Numbered from the stretch's first letter, positions 13,240 to 27,000 are shown. The stretch is DNA of 64,000 bases from Hydractinia symbiolongicarpus (GCF_029227915.1 NC_079879.1:21530501-21594500); one strand, 5' to 3'. The notes: generated from the sequence alone by a model not told the origin. Made by a program: numbers and translations.

Positions 13240-14560
13240 TATATATAAATTATATTTCATATATATAAACCAACTGGGAAAATAGAAGGCGACATAAAAT
13301 GCATCCTGATGAATGAAGAAAAGTACATGTCGTTCTCAAAAAAAATACCTGCTGACAACAACAAATACATTGAACTAAGATTCACAGAAAGATTCAAGTT
13401 CATGGCATCGTCCGTCGACAAACTATTAAGCAACCGAATCGAACACAAATTAACATCAAAACAATACAAGGGTAAACAATTAGATCTAATAACAAGGAAA
13501 GGTGTTTACCCCTACGATACCATGAATAGCTTCGATAGATTCAACGAAACGTCATTGCCACCCATCAAAGAATTCTACAGTAAATTATATAAAAAGAATA
13601 ACCGAAGAGAGCTGTCAACATGCAAAGGAAGTATGGGAAGCGCTCAACATCAGTAACATGGGTGAATATCATACCCTATATTTAAAATCAAATATATTAT
13701 TACTAGCAGATGTATTGAAAAAATTCCGAAAAGTATGCATAGAAAACTACGAATTAGATTCAGCATGGACTAGATGGCACCTGGCTTATCATGGGGTGCC
13801 TTACTGAGATCTACATCCATTGAACTATAATTACTAACTAATGTACCTAGACACAAATAATTTATATGGGTGGGCTATGTCATAACCTTAACCAACGGGT
13901 GGATTTAAATGGATGGAGAAAAAGAAACTAGAAAACTTAAACTTCAAGAGCAGGAACAAGGAGTATTGCTATCCACCTACTCCAAACCAAACTAACCTTC
14001 AAAAAAGCGGTATATTTCGGGGAGCATATAGCCTAGACATCCCTAATGTAATACTTCCACTACAAGGTGATGAAGAATAAATCCAACGATAAAGAAAAAC
14101 TGTTATTCACAGACACCTATTTCCGGTGCTATGAAATACAAAAAGACGACGTATATCAAGATGTACGAAAACAATCACCTCTTACGACCTCTCCAATTAC
14201 GACAAAGACAATCCTAACAACGATAACACAAACAAGAAAAGTGTTAAGAAAGTTGAGTGTGATGGTAAAGTCATGAAGAGGTTTATAGGATTACAATAAA
14301 GTTATACGCACTTGAGGTGAATGAAAATAAAAGTAAAAAGGCAAAGGGGGTAACGACAACTGTCAGAGACCGACTATCATGTGATGCGCATGAGGACTGT
14401 CTGTTTAAAATAAGAAAAAACCGACAAAAATGAACATTATCAGGAGCTACAAACATGAAATATACACAGAAACAGTAAACAAGATAGGCCATCATGAAAC
14501 AATGCTAAACGAATCATCAAAAACAACAAAATAGAAAACATACGCATATAACCATATGCC
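13240..14560 (+). pseudogene. Polinton/Maverick-type DNA polymerase B, decayed
   Basis: The frame 13309-13656 resembles the exonuclease-to-palm linker of protein-primed family B DNA polymerases of Polinton/Maverick (adintovirus-like) elements: it has the typical KFMASSVDKL stretch and the GVYPYDTMNSFDRF motif. Further pieces follow in shifting frames: AWTRWHLAYHGVPY near 13770, the palm motif LYGWAMS with a stop directly after it near 13865-13885, and C-terminal remnants including VRDRLSCDAHEDCLF near 14360-14405 and TYAYNHMPLDH near 14537. At least four frame breaks or stops separate them, and the N-terminal exonuclease region is absent. It is an old, non-functional copy. Confidence 0.75.
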
Positions 14561-14639
14561 TCTTGATCACCAATAAGCCATCTCTTCATTAACTTATGTA
14601 ATATCAATACTTATGTAATATCGCAACATCATGACCAGG

Positions 14640-16210
14640 AAGAAACTTGTGATGGATAAGTACCTCGTATATAGCACAACGAAATGGTGTAATATATCTC
14701 TGGTTCTTCCTGCCATCACTAACTTGTATATATTGATGACCTCCTCCAAGCTTTAACTCTTCCTGATCTTTATCTAAACCCATACGAAGTAAGTATTAGT
14801 ATACCACTTTTTACGTATTCATTACACAGATAAAACAACGCTCACAACTAACAACTTTTCCCATCATAGAAATATGCTCTATTCTTTATTAGGTCTGGTG
14901 TTTTGAGTAATATGCTATTAATATCGAAATTTAAAAAAACTATATGATTGTCACCCCTTACATATATCTTTAAACCATTCTCCTGTGATAAGTCCATACG
15001 CGTTATGATAAGCAAGCTAAAAAGTCTGTAGCGGCTTGTCATATTCAAAGGGAACATTGTGATGAAACACAACAGTTGTCGTAAAATCACTTTTGGTTAC
15101 ATCATACAACGATGACTTAAGACAAACTTTTTTACATGATGCATTTATGTCTGTTGGGGTAATCCGTCACTCTTAAATGTAGGCAAGAAAATATCAAAAT
15201 ATATGAAGTGTTTCGCAACATCCTTGTCATAATCCTTTACAATAAAGTTAGACCACCCTTAGCTTCAAATTCAATATACCGCGTACATAACTTATATACT
15301 TTGTATTACCCTTTGTAACTATACTCAAACCATTTCAATAATGCATCCAAAAACCAATACCATCAATATACTAAGAACCGTTAGACTTAATCATTAACCT
15401 ACCATCTTTCTTATTTATGGAATGATCTTTAACGGCTGCACGAATAATCTCAGGACTTCACACCTTTTCACAGTATACACGTTAAGATTAGTATTAGGGC
15501 TTGGTTGGCTATCTCTTATAATTGTCGACACAACTTCGGTATTCAATGGAGATGGGTTATCCTTTATAACCTGCAATACACCTTCACTATTCAAAGAATT
15601 TGGGTTATCCTTAAGAATTCTCAACACATCTTTAATATTCAAAGGAGTTGGGTTATCAGCAACAAACGACCTTACTCTAACCGCATCAACTAACATCCCT
15701 TCAAAGTCATGCTTGTAATCAACAACCACACGACCAGAATAAAGCAAAATATTATTATCTACACATAATCTGGAATATTCTTCTGCTTGACAAGAAATTT
15801 CTGCGTAAATATGAACGCAGCGACAAACCCAACTAACTTGACAGAGTCGCTGAAATCCACTTCACATAGGTTCGGTGAAGGGGACCTTAAAAAGACCTTT
15901 CATTAACATCTCATACCTAATACATAATCCACTAACAACAGTGGCATGATATGGTACAGTGGTATTTTTTAATCCATTTTATGAACCGGATTGTATTTTT
16001 CCTGTATAGATTCTTCATCACAACGGGTTTCGTCACCACCATATTACGACTCTTCCTGAAATACCAAGCAACCCCGCACAATAAAGCAACCACACCACCA
16101 ACTAAATAAATAAGATAACCATAATCCCTCTCATATTTTACCTCCCTTTATTAATATATTCCTCAGCCCACAATATCTCCTCCTTCCTTTTAAACTCAGC
16201 AAGTTTCTAG
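14640..16210 (-). pseudogene. Probable accessory genes of the same Polinton relic
   Basis: On the opposite strand to the polymerase lie broken frames that I cannot name. Reading minus: a charged segment near 16200-16145, then a single clear membrane span near 16125-16070 (LIYLVGGVVALLCGVAWYF), then an open frame at 15747-15415, and another at 15090-14848. Polintons carry several genes convergent with polB, which fits this arrangement. No capsid, integrase, protease or ATPase motif could be recognised, so membership in the element is inferred from position only. Confidence 0.4.
15415..15747 (-). CDS. 110-aa open frame with four 16-residue repeats
   Basis: This frame has no recognised family. 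Its middle contains four tandem 16-residue units: DNPTPLNIKDVLRILK, DNPNSLNSEGVLQVIK, DNPSPLNTEVVSTIIR and a diverged fourth beginning DSQPSPNTN. Repeat identity is visible in the DNA as a roughly 48-bp periodicity. Upstream the frame continues without an obvious start (CVDNNILLYSGRVVVDY), so it is probably a fragment of a longer gene. It sits inside the Polinton relic and may be one of that element's genes. It could also be a repeat-driven open frame with no product. Confidence 0.35.
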   Translation of the reverse strand: MLYSGRVVVDYKHDFEGMLVDAVRVRSFVADNPTPLNIKDVLRILKDNPNSLNSEGVLQVIKDNPSPLNTEVVSTIIRDSQPSPNTNLNVYTVKRCEVLRLFVQPLKIIP

Positions 16211-17389
16211 TTATAGGACATAGCAACGATGACAGAAATGATGATTGTTTAGAAGAAAATAAATTGAATTAAATGTGACAAAACCCACCAAAGGGTAATT
16301 CGAATAGTTGTCTAGGTAATGTAGGATAATCATCCAATTGAAAAGACCTATTGAATCTTCCTCACGAAAATCTGTAAAGTTAAAAAATACTAAAAAGTGT
16401 GTTAAATCTAGCATTTTTTAAAAATTTGAAAAAATACGACAAATAAATGCATTGAAAACAAGACCAAAAATAAAAAGGAGAAAAATATCTCCTGTCAGTT
16501 TATATTAGGCGTCATAAAGTGTCTGTTGGGAAAACATTACACAGAGAATGTTCTACCATCTTCGTCTCGACGATTTAATTCAACAGAAAAATTTTCAACA
16601 TGAGAGAAATAAATAAAAATAGTTTCTACTGCAAACTAATAGTAATTCTGATGCAGATTTAGCTTCATTAGTTGAAGACATAGATTGAAAAACACGAATG
16701 GTTTATGCATCCCCAGTCAAAAAGATAAACATAGACAAATAGGAAAGATACATTGAAAAAAGCTTAGGTAATATAATAACTCTTTCTCTTGAAAGGACAC
16801 CTTTAAAACTTCAACCGAGGCTTGTAGCTACTTGTGTCTGTCTGGTGAAACCGTCAGACTTTTTTACATAGAAGGAAGTTAAAACGTATGGCGATAATGT
16901 CGCTGTAAAGAACCTGTATGTAGGTAGGTCGATTTTAGGCGTGTTCTTGCAATAATTGTCAGATTGAGATCGCATGCAGCGGCTTGTACATATAAATTCA
17001 AAACTTTGTCCGTACGTGAAACTGAATGTCATTTGCACATCTAGGTGTCATTCGGGACACAGTTGTCAAAATAAAGCTAAACACAATGCTTCCACTTGCT
17101 TTTTTTCCACGTTATGGTAGAGCCTACTTATAAGAGCGTATTTTTCCAACTGAAACACGTTACAAATGCAGCAAGTGTGGACTTCTCTTCTTTGTTGACA
17201 TACATCAAGGAAAATAATTCAATACCGCAAAGCACAAGCTTAAATCGTTTAGTGGAAAAGAATTGTTTAAGCAGACAAAGTGAGCAGACATCTTGTTAAC
17301 GTCTTTCACGCCCTTTAATTACGCCCATCATGTATCACTATAGTATGCCTTAAATCCGTAACATATTTTTGTGCAACATTTCTAGTTAC
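16211..17389. other. Gene-free stretch
   Basis: AT-rich DNA between the Polinton relic and the next dispersed repeat. None of the short open frames has splice or domain support. The right end of the Polinton, which would be a terminal inverted repeat, was not found. Confidence 0.35.
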
Positions 17390-17735
17390 GTTTGGTAACG
17401 GTGACTTTTATCAATTTTGCCTAAGTGAAAAACCCACTTCTTTAGACAGGAGAAAAATGGAAAAGAGAGCCTCCACCTAAATTTTGATGACATCAGCAAA
17501 GAACTTGGCACGTTGCAAAAAATTTTTTTTAAAAAAATATTTTTCTTGCAAAGTTATATTTGCATTTAATTTAAAATAAGATATATTGACGTTAAATCAA
17601 TGTTATTGACGTTGTTGCCATAACGTCAGAAAAGTTAACAAGACATAACTTTTTCGGCTACATCAAAGTGAAATGAAAATATCCACTTTGGCAGTCACAG
17701 ACGGACACAACTTTCGTATTATTATAGGCGATAAA
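17390..17735 (+). repeat. Dispersed repeat with TGACGT motifs, copy 2
   Basis: The 3' half (from 'ttattgacgttaaatcaatgttattgacgtt') matches 59560-59712 and 4100-4225. It ends in 'cacagacggacacaactttcgtattattata', which resembles the 3' ends of the CCCGTG-hairpin repeats at 18747 and 27731. The two repeat families may share a 3' tail, as SINE families often do. Confidence 0.6.
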
Positions 17736-18025
17736 AAACGAAAGAGAGATTATAATTGAAGAAAGTACTTTTCATAAATGTTCATTTAACACACTTAATT
17801 TTCTCTTCCATGACTTTTTATGCAGCTATACACATACAGCTTGATTATTTAAACAGAAGATAAGTAGATAAAATAATTATGTGTTCAAAAGGTATAACAG
17901 TGAATTTTGATCTTTGCGATTGTCCACCAATGAGATTGCTTCACGTAACAAAGTTAACCAATCATAACTCACTAGTTTTCCTAATAACCGGACAGAAAGC
18001 CGTAAATTTAACAGTCCAAACTAAG

Positions 18026-21000
18026 ATGGAGATCTTGCTGTCGCTATTGTTCATACAATCGGTCCTATTTTATGAAGTAATTGGTAACATTAGATTTTGA
18101 TTTGGATTGCATTTAAAGTATCCATGAAAAAAAGTGAAGTCAGATTATTAAATTTACTTTCATTCTGCCAAAATGTAGTTCCTTTATTTCTTAGTCACAG
18201 AAGCAAAATTCTCCAATTGGAACGAATGGTCAGCGTGCTCCTCACAATGTGGAAAAGGAACAAAGTCACGTGAAAGAATATCAATTCAGAGTCATAACGA
18301 TGCTTGCTACAGTACTATCATCGAGAAGAAGGAATGCAGTACAGAATGTGAAGGTATGTAAGTACTCGTATCAACTTCTGTCAGAAATGTTGGAACGCTG
18401 TGACATATTTGAAAGGATACCGTTTTTTTAATATAACAAAACAAGCGTATTTACATTATTCATTATATTGTGAGGAAAATTTTGTAAAAAAATATCCAAA
18501 ACCTCTCTTCTTAAAACGTTTTAAATTTTTTTAAATAATATTGCTGGAAACGATTAGAAACTACAACGATTGGTAGCTACAATCTTGGTCAAAATATATT
18601 GAGACAAGACAGCTAACTTCGAATTTTGCCACCAAAAGTAATATTAAGTTCTACATTATATCCACACATTTGGAACTTGTCAAAATTCACTTGTCAATGT
18701 TCAAAGCGGACTCAGGACTTATTAGTGACTTCGCAAAGTCCAAATTACTAGTCGTTAGCCCGTGGAAAATTCACGGGTTCGCCCGTCCTTTTTATACCGC
18801 ATTGCGTGCTTCTTGCTATTGCGCAGCTAAGCTACCATTTTGCGTGACAGACAGACAGACGTATGCGGGTATTATAATATAGATTAAAGTGTTCATTCAT
18901 GCTGACGTCAGCATGGTCATTTATACGAATTTAAGAGTCTTCGTGGGCTTCCACGAGGATTTAGGTGTGCGGGAGTGTTAGAGAATGTGATTAGTAATTT
19001 TTTTAACTATGTCTGCCTAGCCTACGTGTGTGGAAAAGTAGCGACTTTGCTGCCTGTCAGCTGCAGAGTATTGGCGGTTTGACACTTTTCTCCATATTTC
19101 AATAATGAGGAAAAAACTGTCTTTGTCTTAATATTTTTGTTTAAGATTGTAGGACAGTGACTGGCATCAAAATATATGTGCACTGCCATAGATTGAGTTT
19201 ATTGCTCTAACCTTCCAAAAAAAAGAGCTTGATATTGTATCTACCGAAATGTTGAACTACTTCTTTAACATGGAGAATTTAAGTTCTTTACAGAACAGTT
19301 ATCAATGCAAGATATTAATGCAAGTAAAACGTATAGATAAATGGCACACCGAAAAAGTTCCCAGACCACATAGGATTTACACCGATAACATATTTCGCCT
19401 GGTGGATACGAGCCTGTAGGAAAGGATTATAACAGCCTTTTTATATTTAACAGTGATAGAAGGTAGAGAAGTAAAAGGACAGGGGCAGTGGAGAGCCTGG
19501 GCGTTTGACGATAGGGCATGGCGGCTTAAGTATTAGCCCCTAGCTATAGGTCTATTGTTCTAAACAATAGAACTATAGTTTCTAACCTATAATCCCAGCC
19601 TCCTATTCATCTAAAACATATATTTATGAAAGAAAAAGAGTGTACTAATATAAGTGACTAGTTTTTAGCCCGTTGAAAAATTTACTAAAATTATTTTCCC
19701 GTTCCTATTCGCAGCTTTTATTTTGGCGCACAGACACTTGTATGGCCAGTATTTTGAAAGTGAATCTTCTTATTACAAATATACTGTGTTGTCCAATCTG
19801 AGGCTACAGCCTGTCATAGCTAAAACAGCTATCTAGAAATTTTATTTTGCAGTTCCAAAATTAATTGTAAAACGGAAAATGCAAATATAACGTCATATCT
19901 TAATGAAAATTTTTGAACCCAGTCAGCATTGAGCACGTCTAACAAGAATCATGGATGCAACATCAGGGTCATTTGAAATTAGATAATCCTATTCGATGGA
20001 CGTTGGATAGTGTTACCCAACAATTTTATTTTGGTGAATGAGTTTTTGTGATTCTATAGCATACTGTTGAGACATCAAACGACACACTCAAATTTAATTC
20101 AAGTTTGCAAAGAGATTAAGTTGCGAATCACAGACACAGCAAGACCTTAAACACACTCTACAGCTTCTCATTATCCTTAGTCACTCTGTAATTTTATTTG
20201 GTGGAATTAGTATATGTGAAAATTCCAAGATTAATCAGCTTTTCAAAGAGGCTTTACATAGATAAGGAACGCTATTTAAAAATTTTGATGCAACCAATTG
20301 CATTATACTAATTTCATTTTTTAAAACGGTAACAGGTAACATAATCAACAATGTTTCTTCCGTATAAACATTTTCATTTTGACTGTCTTTTTGTTCGTTA
20401 CTCAAAAAAAATAATAATAATTTTTAACAAAAAAGAAAAAACACTTTCAGTGAACATTTCATGTCGCTGAATAATTCTTTGTAACAATACCTATTCAATA
20501 CATTTTATATCACTTTCGAATTCCCCTCACAATGAAAGTTATCCAACATAAAAATAGTAGTGCACAAATATCATTTTTATAACGCTCATCGTAGACATTT
20601 ACCTACAGTCACATCTATTCTATCTTTCATAGTTTTATCAATTTCTTTACGGTTACTTCTTCCAAATTCGTTCATCTATACAGTCTTATCCACTTTACTT
20701 TTCTCTCCTCAGAGTAAAGAAATTTAATAACGCAGAGACTTTGTGCTTGTTTAGGATTAGATGTTTTTGGAGTCTTCGTTCTGGGGTCCAAGTCCTGAAT
20801 TCTTCTTTTCTACAAATTATCGGGATTACTTTACCATTGTTTTTTTGTGCATAGATTTGATTAATTGGGCGGAAAACGCAACAGCAACAGCCTCAAGTCA
20901 ACTTTTGAAAGTGTATCCAGCTGGAAGAGCTATTGATGGAATCACAACAAACAACTTACTCGAAAAAAGTTGCATGCATACAGCTAAAGATAAAAAACCA

Positions 21001-23329
21001 TGGCTAAGAATTGACTTGGGAACTTTGAGATTGGTGGAAAAGGTAAGAAAATTATTTGCCAACTTTTTTTCAAATGCACTGTTGACGTCAACAAACAACC
21101 TGTTTTTCCATTGTCCGCACGGAGTCGATAAAAGAGACACTCCGTTTTTAAACAAAGACACTTAGTTTTTTTCGATGATATTACTTAAAGGAAGCCATGT
21201 ATCAGTAGTAAGGGCTTAACACAGCATGACTCACAACCGCCCACGAGAAATTATTTAACTAACATTAAAATGCCATGTGACTGTTTTTGCGCATTATGCT
21301 CCACTGTAAGTAGTACACTGATGTGAATTACAGTATACATTTGCGCTTCACCTTGTACGACAATGTTCACCTGTATCAATCACTCTATCCGGGTGCGACG
21401 TCGGATATCCTGCCAGCGTAATATATAATGTGTTCTTTAGGTTGTCATTTATAATCGCGCAGATTGTTGTAGTGAGAGATTAAATAACATGTTAATCATT
21501 GTGGGCAACAATGCCGACGGGACAGGTAATCATATCTGCGGTGGAAGGGATAGCATGGAAGATGTAAAGAAAACTACAATTTCCTGTTGTCAAACTTTGA
21601 TTGGACGCTATGTGCACGTGACTATACCTGGACCACAATTCTTACACGTGTGTGAAGTTGAAGTGCTTGGAAAACGATTAAATAGTAAGATATTTGATTT
21701 TTTGAAAATTAAAATTTAAGGATAGTTTAGTCACGTGCACATACCGTGCACATGACTATACCTGGACCGCAACTGTCACACGTATGTAAGGTTAAGGTGC
21801 TTAGCCTCCTGTGTTTCTTTTTCAATAAGACAAGGGAGATAGTAAAATCAAGAAAGTTAAAAATGCCTTTCTGCAGTTTCTGTCAAACGAATAAATACTT
21901 GACGGCAACCTAGTTACCAGTGTCTTTTTATTAAGTTTATCCTGAGAAAACAAAGTTAGGAAATATACGATTGTATATTGTTCGCTATAAACGTGAACAA
22001 CCTTGTTCCCAGCGAAGCGCTTGGAACAAAGTTGTTCGCGTTTTGTTATGCTTCAGTTTATGGCGTGTACTTCCCGTCTACGATGCATGGCTCATGCTTT
22101 GCTCCTTATACTAACACTGTCTTGCCGTTTAACAATAGGCACATTGTTCGTCTGTTATGGGCCAACTATTGCCTTAGGAGGGAACATGGTCGGTAATACA
22201 TACTTATGTGACAAAATTTAAGACGCAGCAACAAAGGTATGACGTTGACAGCAGATTAGCTGCAATTGTCGAAAGAGTAATTACGCCTTTCTGTTTGCCG
22301 AAAGAGTAATTACGCCCTTTATGACATCGATTTAGTTTCTTGTCTTCTGACAAAACAACCAATGGCAATTTTAAAGCAATACGAAAGGTTTTGAATTTTT
22401 AAAAGATTTCGAGCTATTTATTTTCCGTAAAATAGTTTACTGGATTGCAATCTTAGACAACATTTTGCAGCCAATGGCAGTTTTTTGTCGTCTTTCAAAC
22501 ATTAAAGCATTAAATGGTCACTACAAAGCAATCGGAAGGTTGACAAATCGCTACTTTCATTGCGTTGGTAGCGTTTAAAATCTGCTGGTTGTGCTCCTTA
22601 TACAAAGGGTCTGACATTTAAGTTTGTGTAAATAGAGTAACCTAAGATCCTGCCGCTGTAAATATTGACAAGTTGGCTTTCACAACAACAAAGAACTTAA
22701 AAGATAGATGGTCATGAAGATAGCTACTGTTAAAGTTCGACTTTAACGGACTAGAATTTTTCGTAAATACCGTTCAGCCTAACTGTTTTTGGCTCTTTAG
22801 GAATATCGTAGAAATAACTTTTGGAATCACAAATTGTATACTATTCTCAATTCATCTTAGATCTGGCTATTCACAAGTCTGCGTTAATGTCGAGTTTGTT
22901 AGACAGTCCTTACCCTGCTAGCAACGCTGTCGACGGCAATGAGGGAACATTAAGTCACACAAAAACTGAAGCTAATCCATGGTGGCAAGTGGACCTAGGA
23001 AAAGACTCAATAGTTTACAAGGTATTGTCACCTTTCAAAGGGGAACGTTCTTTTTCTCGGTAAGCATTACAAGAATATTTATATTAAATATTATCATTTA
23101 GGTCGAAGTAAAAGACTATGAAAGTAATGGGAATTACGCAAAACGTGCAGTGATCAGTGTGCGAGACTTGCAAAATGTTGTTAGAGTTTGTGGAAATACT
23201 GGAGATTTTAGAAACAAAGTGGTAGTTGTTTGTCAGACTCCTTTGTTTGGAAGATACGTCAAATTGCAACTACATCGCACCGATCCCTTACTCTTAAGAG
23301 AAGTCAGAGTGTGGGGAAGAATGAAATGA
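18026..23329 (+). CDS. Copy B: secreted TSP1 + tandem F-type lectin protein, intact
   Basis: Six coding exons: 18026-18083, 18201-18353, 20855-21042, 21441-21684, 22861-23021, 23102-23329. All have GT/AG borders and consistent phases (1,1,0,1,0), giving 343 aa. Residues 1-20 form a signal peptide. Residues 21-70 are a thrombospondin type 1 repeat (NWNEWSACSSQCGKGTKSR). Residues 71-214 and 215-343 are two F-type lectin (fucolectin/FTP) domains. Domain 1 has the full fucose-site motif H112-x26-R139-x-D141-x4-R146 and the vicinal pair C142-C143 of eel agglutinin. Domain 2 keeps the PWWQVDLG core but lacks the Arg/Asp motif and the Cys pair. A secreted glycan-binding (immune, adhesion or prey-surface) role is inferred. 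The ATG is fixed by the signal peptide. Confidence in the exon structure is high; the biological role is unknown. Confidence 0.85.
18747..18883 (+). repeat. CCCGTG-hairpin SINE/MITE-like repeat, copy 1
   Basis: Begins 'actagtcgttagcccgtgga', contains the hairpin CCCGTG...CACGGG followed by 'ttcgcccgtcctt', and ends with 'gacagacagacg' and 'attataatataga'. It lies in intron 2 of copy B. Paralogs are at 27731, 27912 and, degraded, at 19655. Confidence 0.7.
19655..19750 (+). repeat. CCCGTG-hairpin repeat, degraded copy
   Basis: 'actagtttttagcccgttga' and then 'cgcacagacac' recall the family at 18747 and 27731, but the hairpin is no longer intact and the 3' tail is lost. It is in intron 2 of copy B. 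Confidence 0.5.
21985..22037. repeat. Short palindromic MITE in copy B intron 4
   Basis: 'gaacaaccttgttcc' and 'ggaacaaagttgttc' are inverted with one mismatch around an 'agcgaagcgct' core. The arms match the ends of the CAACCTTGTTCCCAGCGC family (for example 55890-55998). The paralogous point in copy A (near 7665) seems to lack it, so it may have inserted after the duplication. Confidence 0.6.
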
Positions 23330-23364
23330 AATTAAGTCCCACACGTCTTAATTTCCTAAAAAAG

Positions 23365-23370
23365 AATAAA
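23365..23370 (+). terminator. Poly(A) signal AATAAA of copy B
   Basis: A canonical AATAAA lies 36 nt after the copy B stop codon, a usual position for a short 3' UTR. No transcript evidence is available. Confidence 0.5.
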
Positions 23371-23724
23371 AATTTAAAATCCAATTGATTTTATGTATTC
23401 ATGTAAACATCTTCATTATCTTTATATCTTCGTGAATGTACATAAAAAATAGCGACTCAGGTGTATAAAAATCTCCTCGTTCCTTTTACCTTTTGGCAGC
23501 GCAATCTTCTACAAAACTGTAATCTCTAAAATAAAGCCGAATATTGACGAATATTATTTACCAAAAATTTCAGACGATTTTAGTTTCTGATAAAGCACTT
23601 TTTAACATATGTAAATTTTTGTTGTTCGAAATTTATTATGGATAAAATTTAATCATATAAAAAGGCCGACGACAAAAGAAAAAGTTTTTCCATTTAAGCT
23701 ATCTAAAGCCTCCATTGCAGCGTA

Positions 23725-23935
23725 TTACTTTGTAATCCCGTCACACTTTGTAATCCCGTCACACTTTGTTATCTTATCGCACTTTGAAACCCATTTTGTC
23801 GGACTTTGTAATCCTAAACGTATCGCACTTTGTAATAATCCCGTCGCACTTTGTAATCCTATCGCACTTTTAAACCCATTTTGTTGCAGTTTGTAATCCC
23901 AAACGTATCGCAATTTGTAATTTCAGACTTTGAAC
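23725..23935. repeat. Minisatellite of CGCACTTTGTAATCCC-like units
   Basis: About ten diverged units ('tcgcactttgtaatccc', 'cccattttgt.g') occur in tandem 400 bp after copy B. The array at 1183-1330 after copy 0 is the same family. Both are followed by the same 'acttataacata.tttcaccc' block, so array and block were duplicated together. Confidence 0.7.
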
Positions 23936-24072
23936 TTATAACATACTTTCACCCCCGCACCTCCCAGACAAATTTGCTTTCAGGGTTTTTTATATCTTCT
24001 ATGACTCTCCAACATTATGTAAAGGAAAAGGGGATAAAAAAAATTAGTGCTCGGTCAAATATGTATAATAAG

Positions 24073-26050
<1,978 letters not shown>

Positions 26051-26892
26051 TTTTTTGTGCAGGCCAATAAAACAAATTTGCAGATATCGATTTCTTCATA
26101 AGAAAAAATACATGAGTTAAATCCCACAAAAGTTTTTGTGCACACGTGTAATGACTATAGGTTTCCTGATATTTTGGGTCCTTTTTCGCTTTATATTATA
26201 AAGATCCACCCCTCCATATTTGTTCCACCTGCTTGCTCCCATCCCGTCATTACTTGGCCCACTATAAGCTACAATAGATGCTATAATATACAATATATAT
26301 TGTATGCATTCTTTTTTCTCCGATTCTATTCCGATATTACAAATATATCAGATTTTTTGAAGGTTTTGCCAGCTCCTAATCTATTTTTATGTGCGAAAAC
26401 AAGAAGATACGTTGTTAACCGTTAAAAATACCTACAGACAAAAAAATAGAATGAAGAAACAAACAAATTTGTCCAAAACGTTCTTAAACGTGATTTTGAA
26501 AGGTAATGGTAATTCCCTAATTTTAAAACTACTGATGACGTCACACAAAGATGCTGACAGCAGCAAGAAAAGGATTATGTAAATTTATTCCTTTTATCAT
26601 TGCTGAATTTTCCTTTCATAGCTAAAGTTTTTTGGCATACTTATAACTCTGTCAGATGTTATAGACTGCAGGCAATTTTTTGTCCATCTCCAACCTTATA
26701 TTCGCACATATTCGTATCGCCGTCCCAAATGTCAGAAAATAAATAAAATGTCCTGGGGACGAAAATTTACCATACTTTCAAGGCCCAAAAAACCATACCA
26801 AATAGGATTAATATAAAGTACTTAACAAACGAAATGCATCATTAAATAAGATAATAATAATTTTTACTTCGAATTTATATTACAAGCTAATA
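26051..26892. other. Gene-free stretch
   Basis: No supported exon is seen. One TGACGTCA palindrome is present near 26535 and the rest is AT-rich DNA. Confidence 0.35.
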
Positions 26893-27000
26893 CAACCTCG
26901 TTCCTAGGGCATTTAGCGTTTTCAATTAATATGATAGCCGCTCTGTAATAACGGCTCCTCGCCCCGAATCAGAGGCAAAGAGAACCCTGGGGACGAGATC
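26893..27000. repeat. CAACCTCGT...GGGGACGAG inverted-repeat MITE
   Basis: Ends 'caacctcgttcctagggc' and 'ccctggggacgag' are inverted relatives, with 'taacggctcctcgccccgaatcagaggcaaagaga' inside. The same family is seen in whole or part at 35285-35335, 42385-42415, 43782-43855 and 55890-55998. Confidence 0.65.

Noticed and set aside
13257-13469. Minus-strand frame over the polymerase relic
   Set aside because: Shadow of the plus-strand polymerase frame; no domain or splice support.
15422-15718. Plus-strand frames of 98 and 62 aa
   Set aside because: Complement of the minus-strand DNPxPLN repeat frame; repeats keep several frames open.
20898-21161. 87-aa minus-strand frame
   Set aside because: Antisense of lectin exon 3, which is supported by phase and paralogy on the plus strand.
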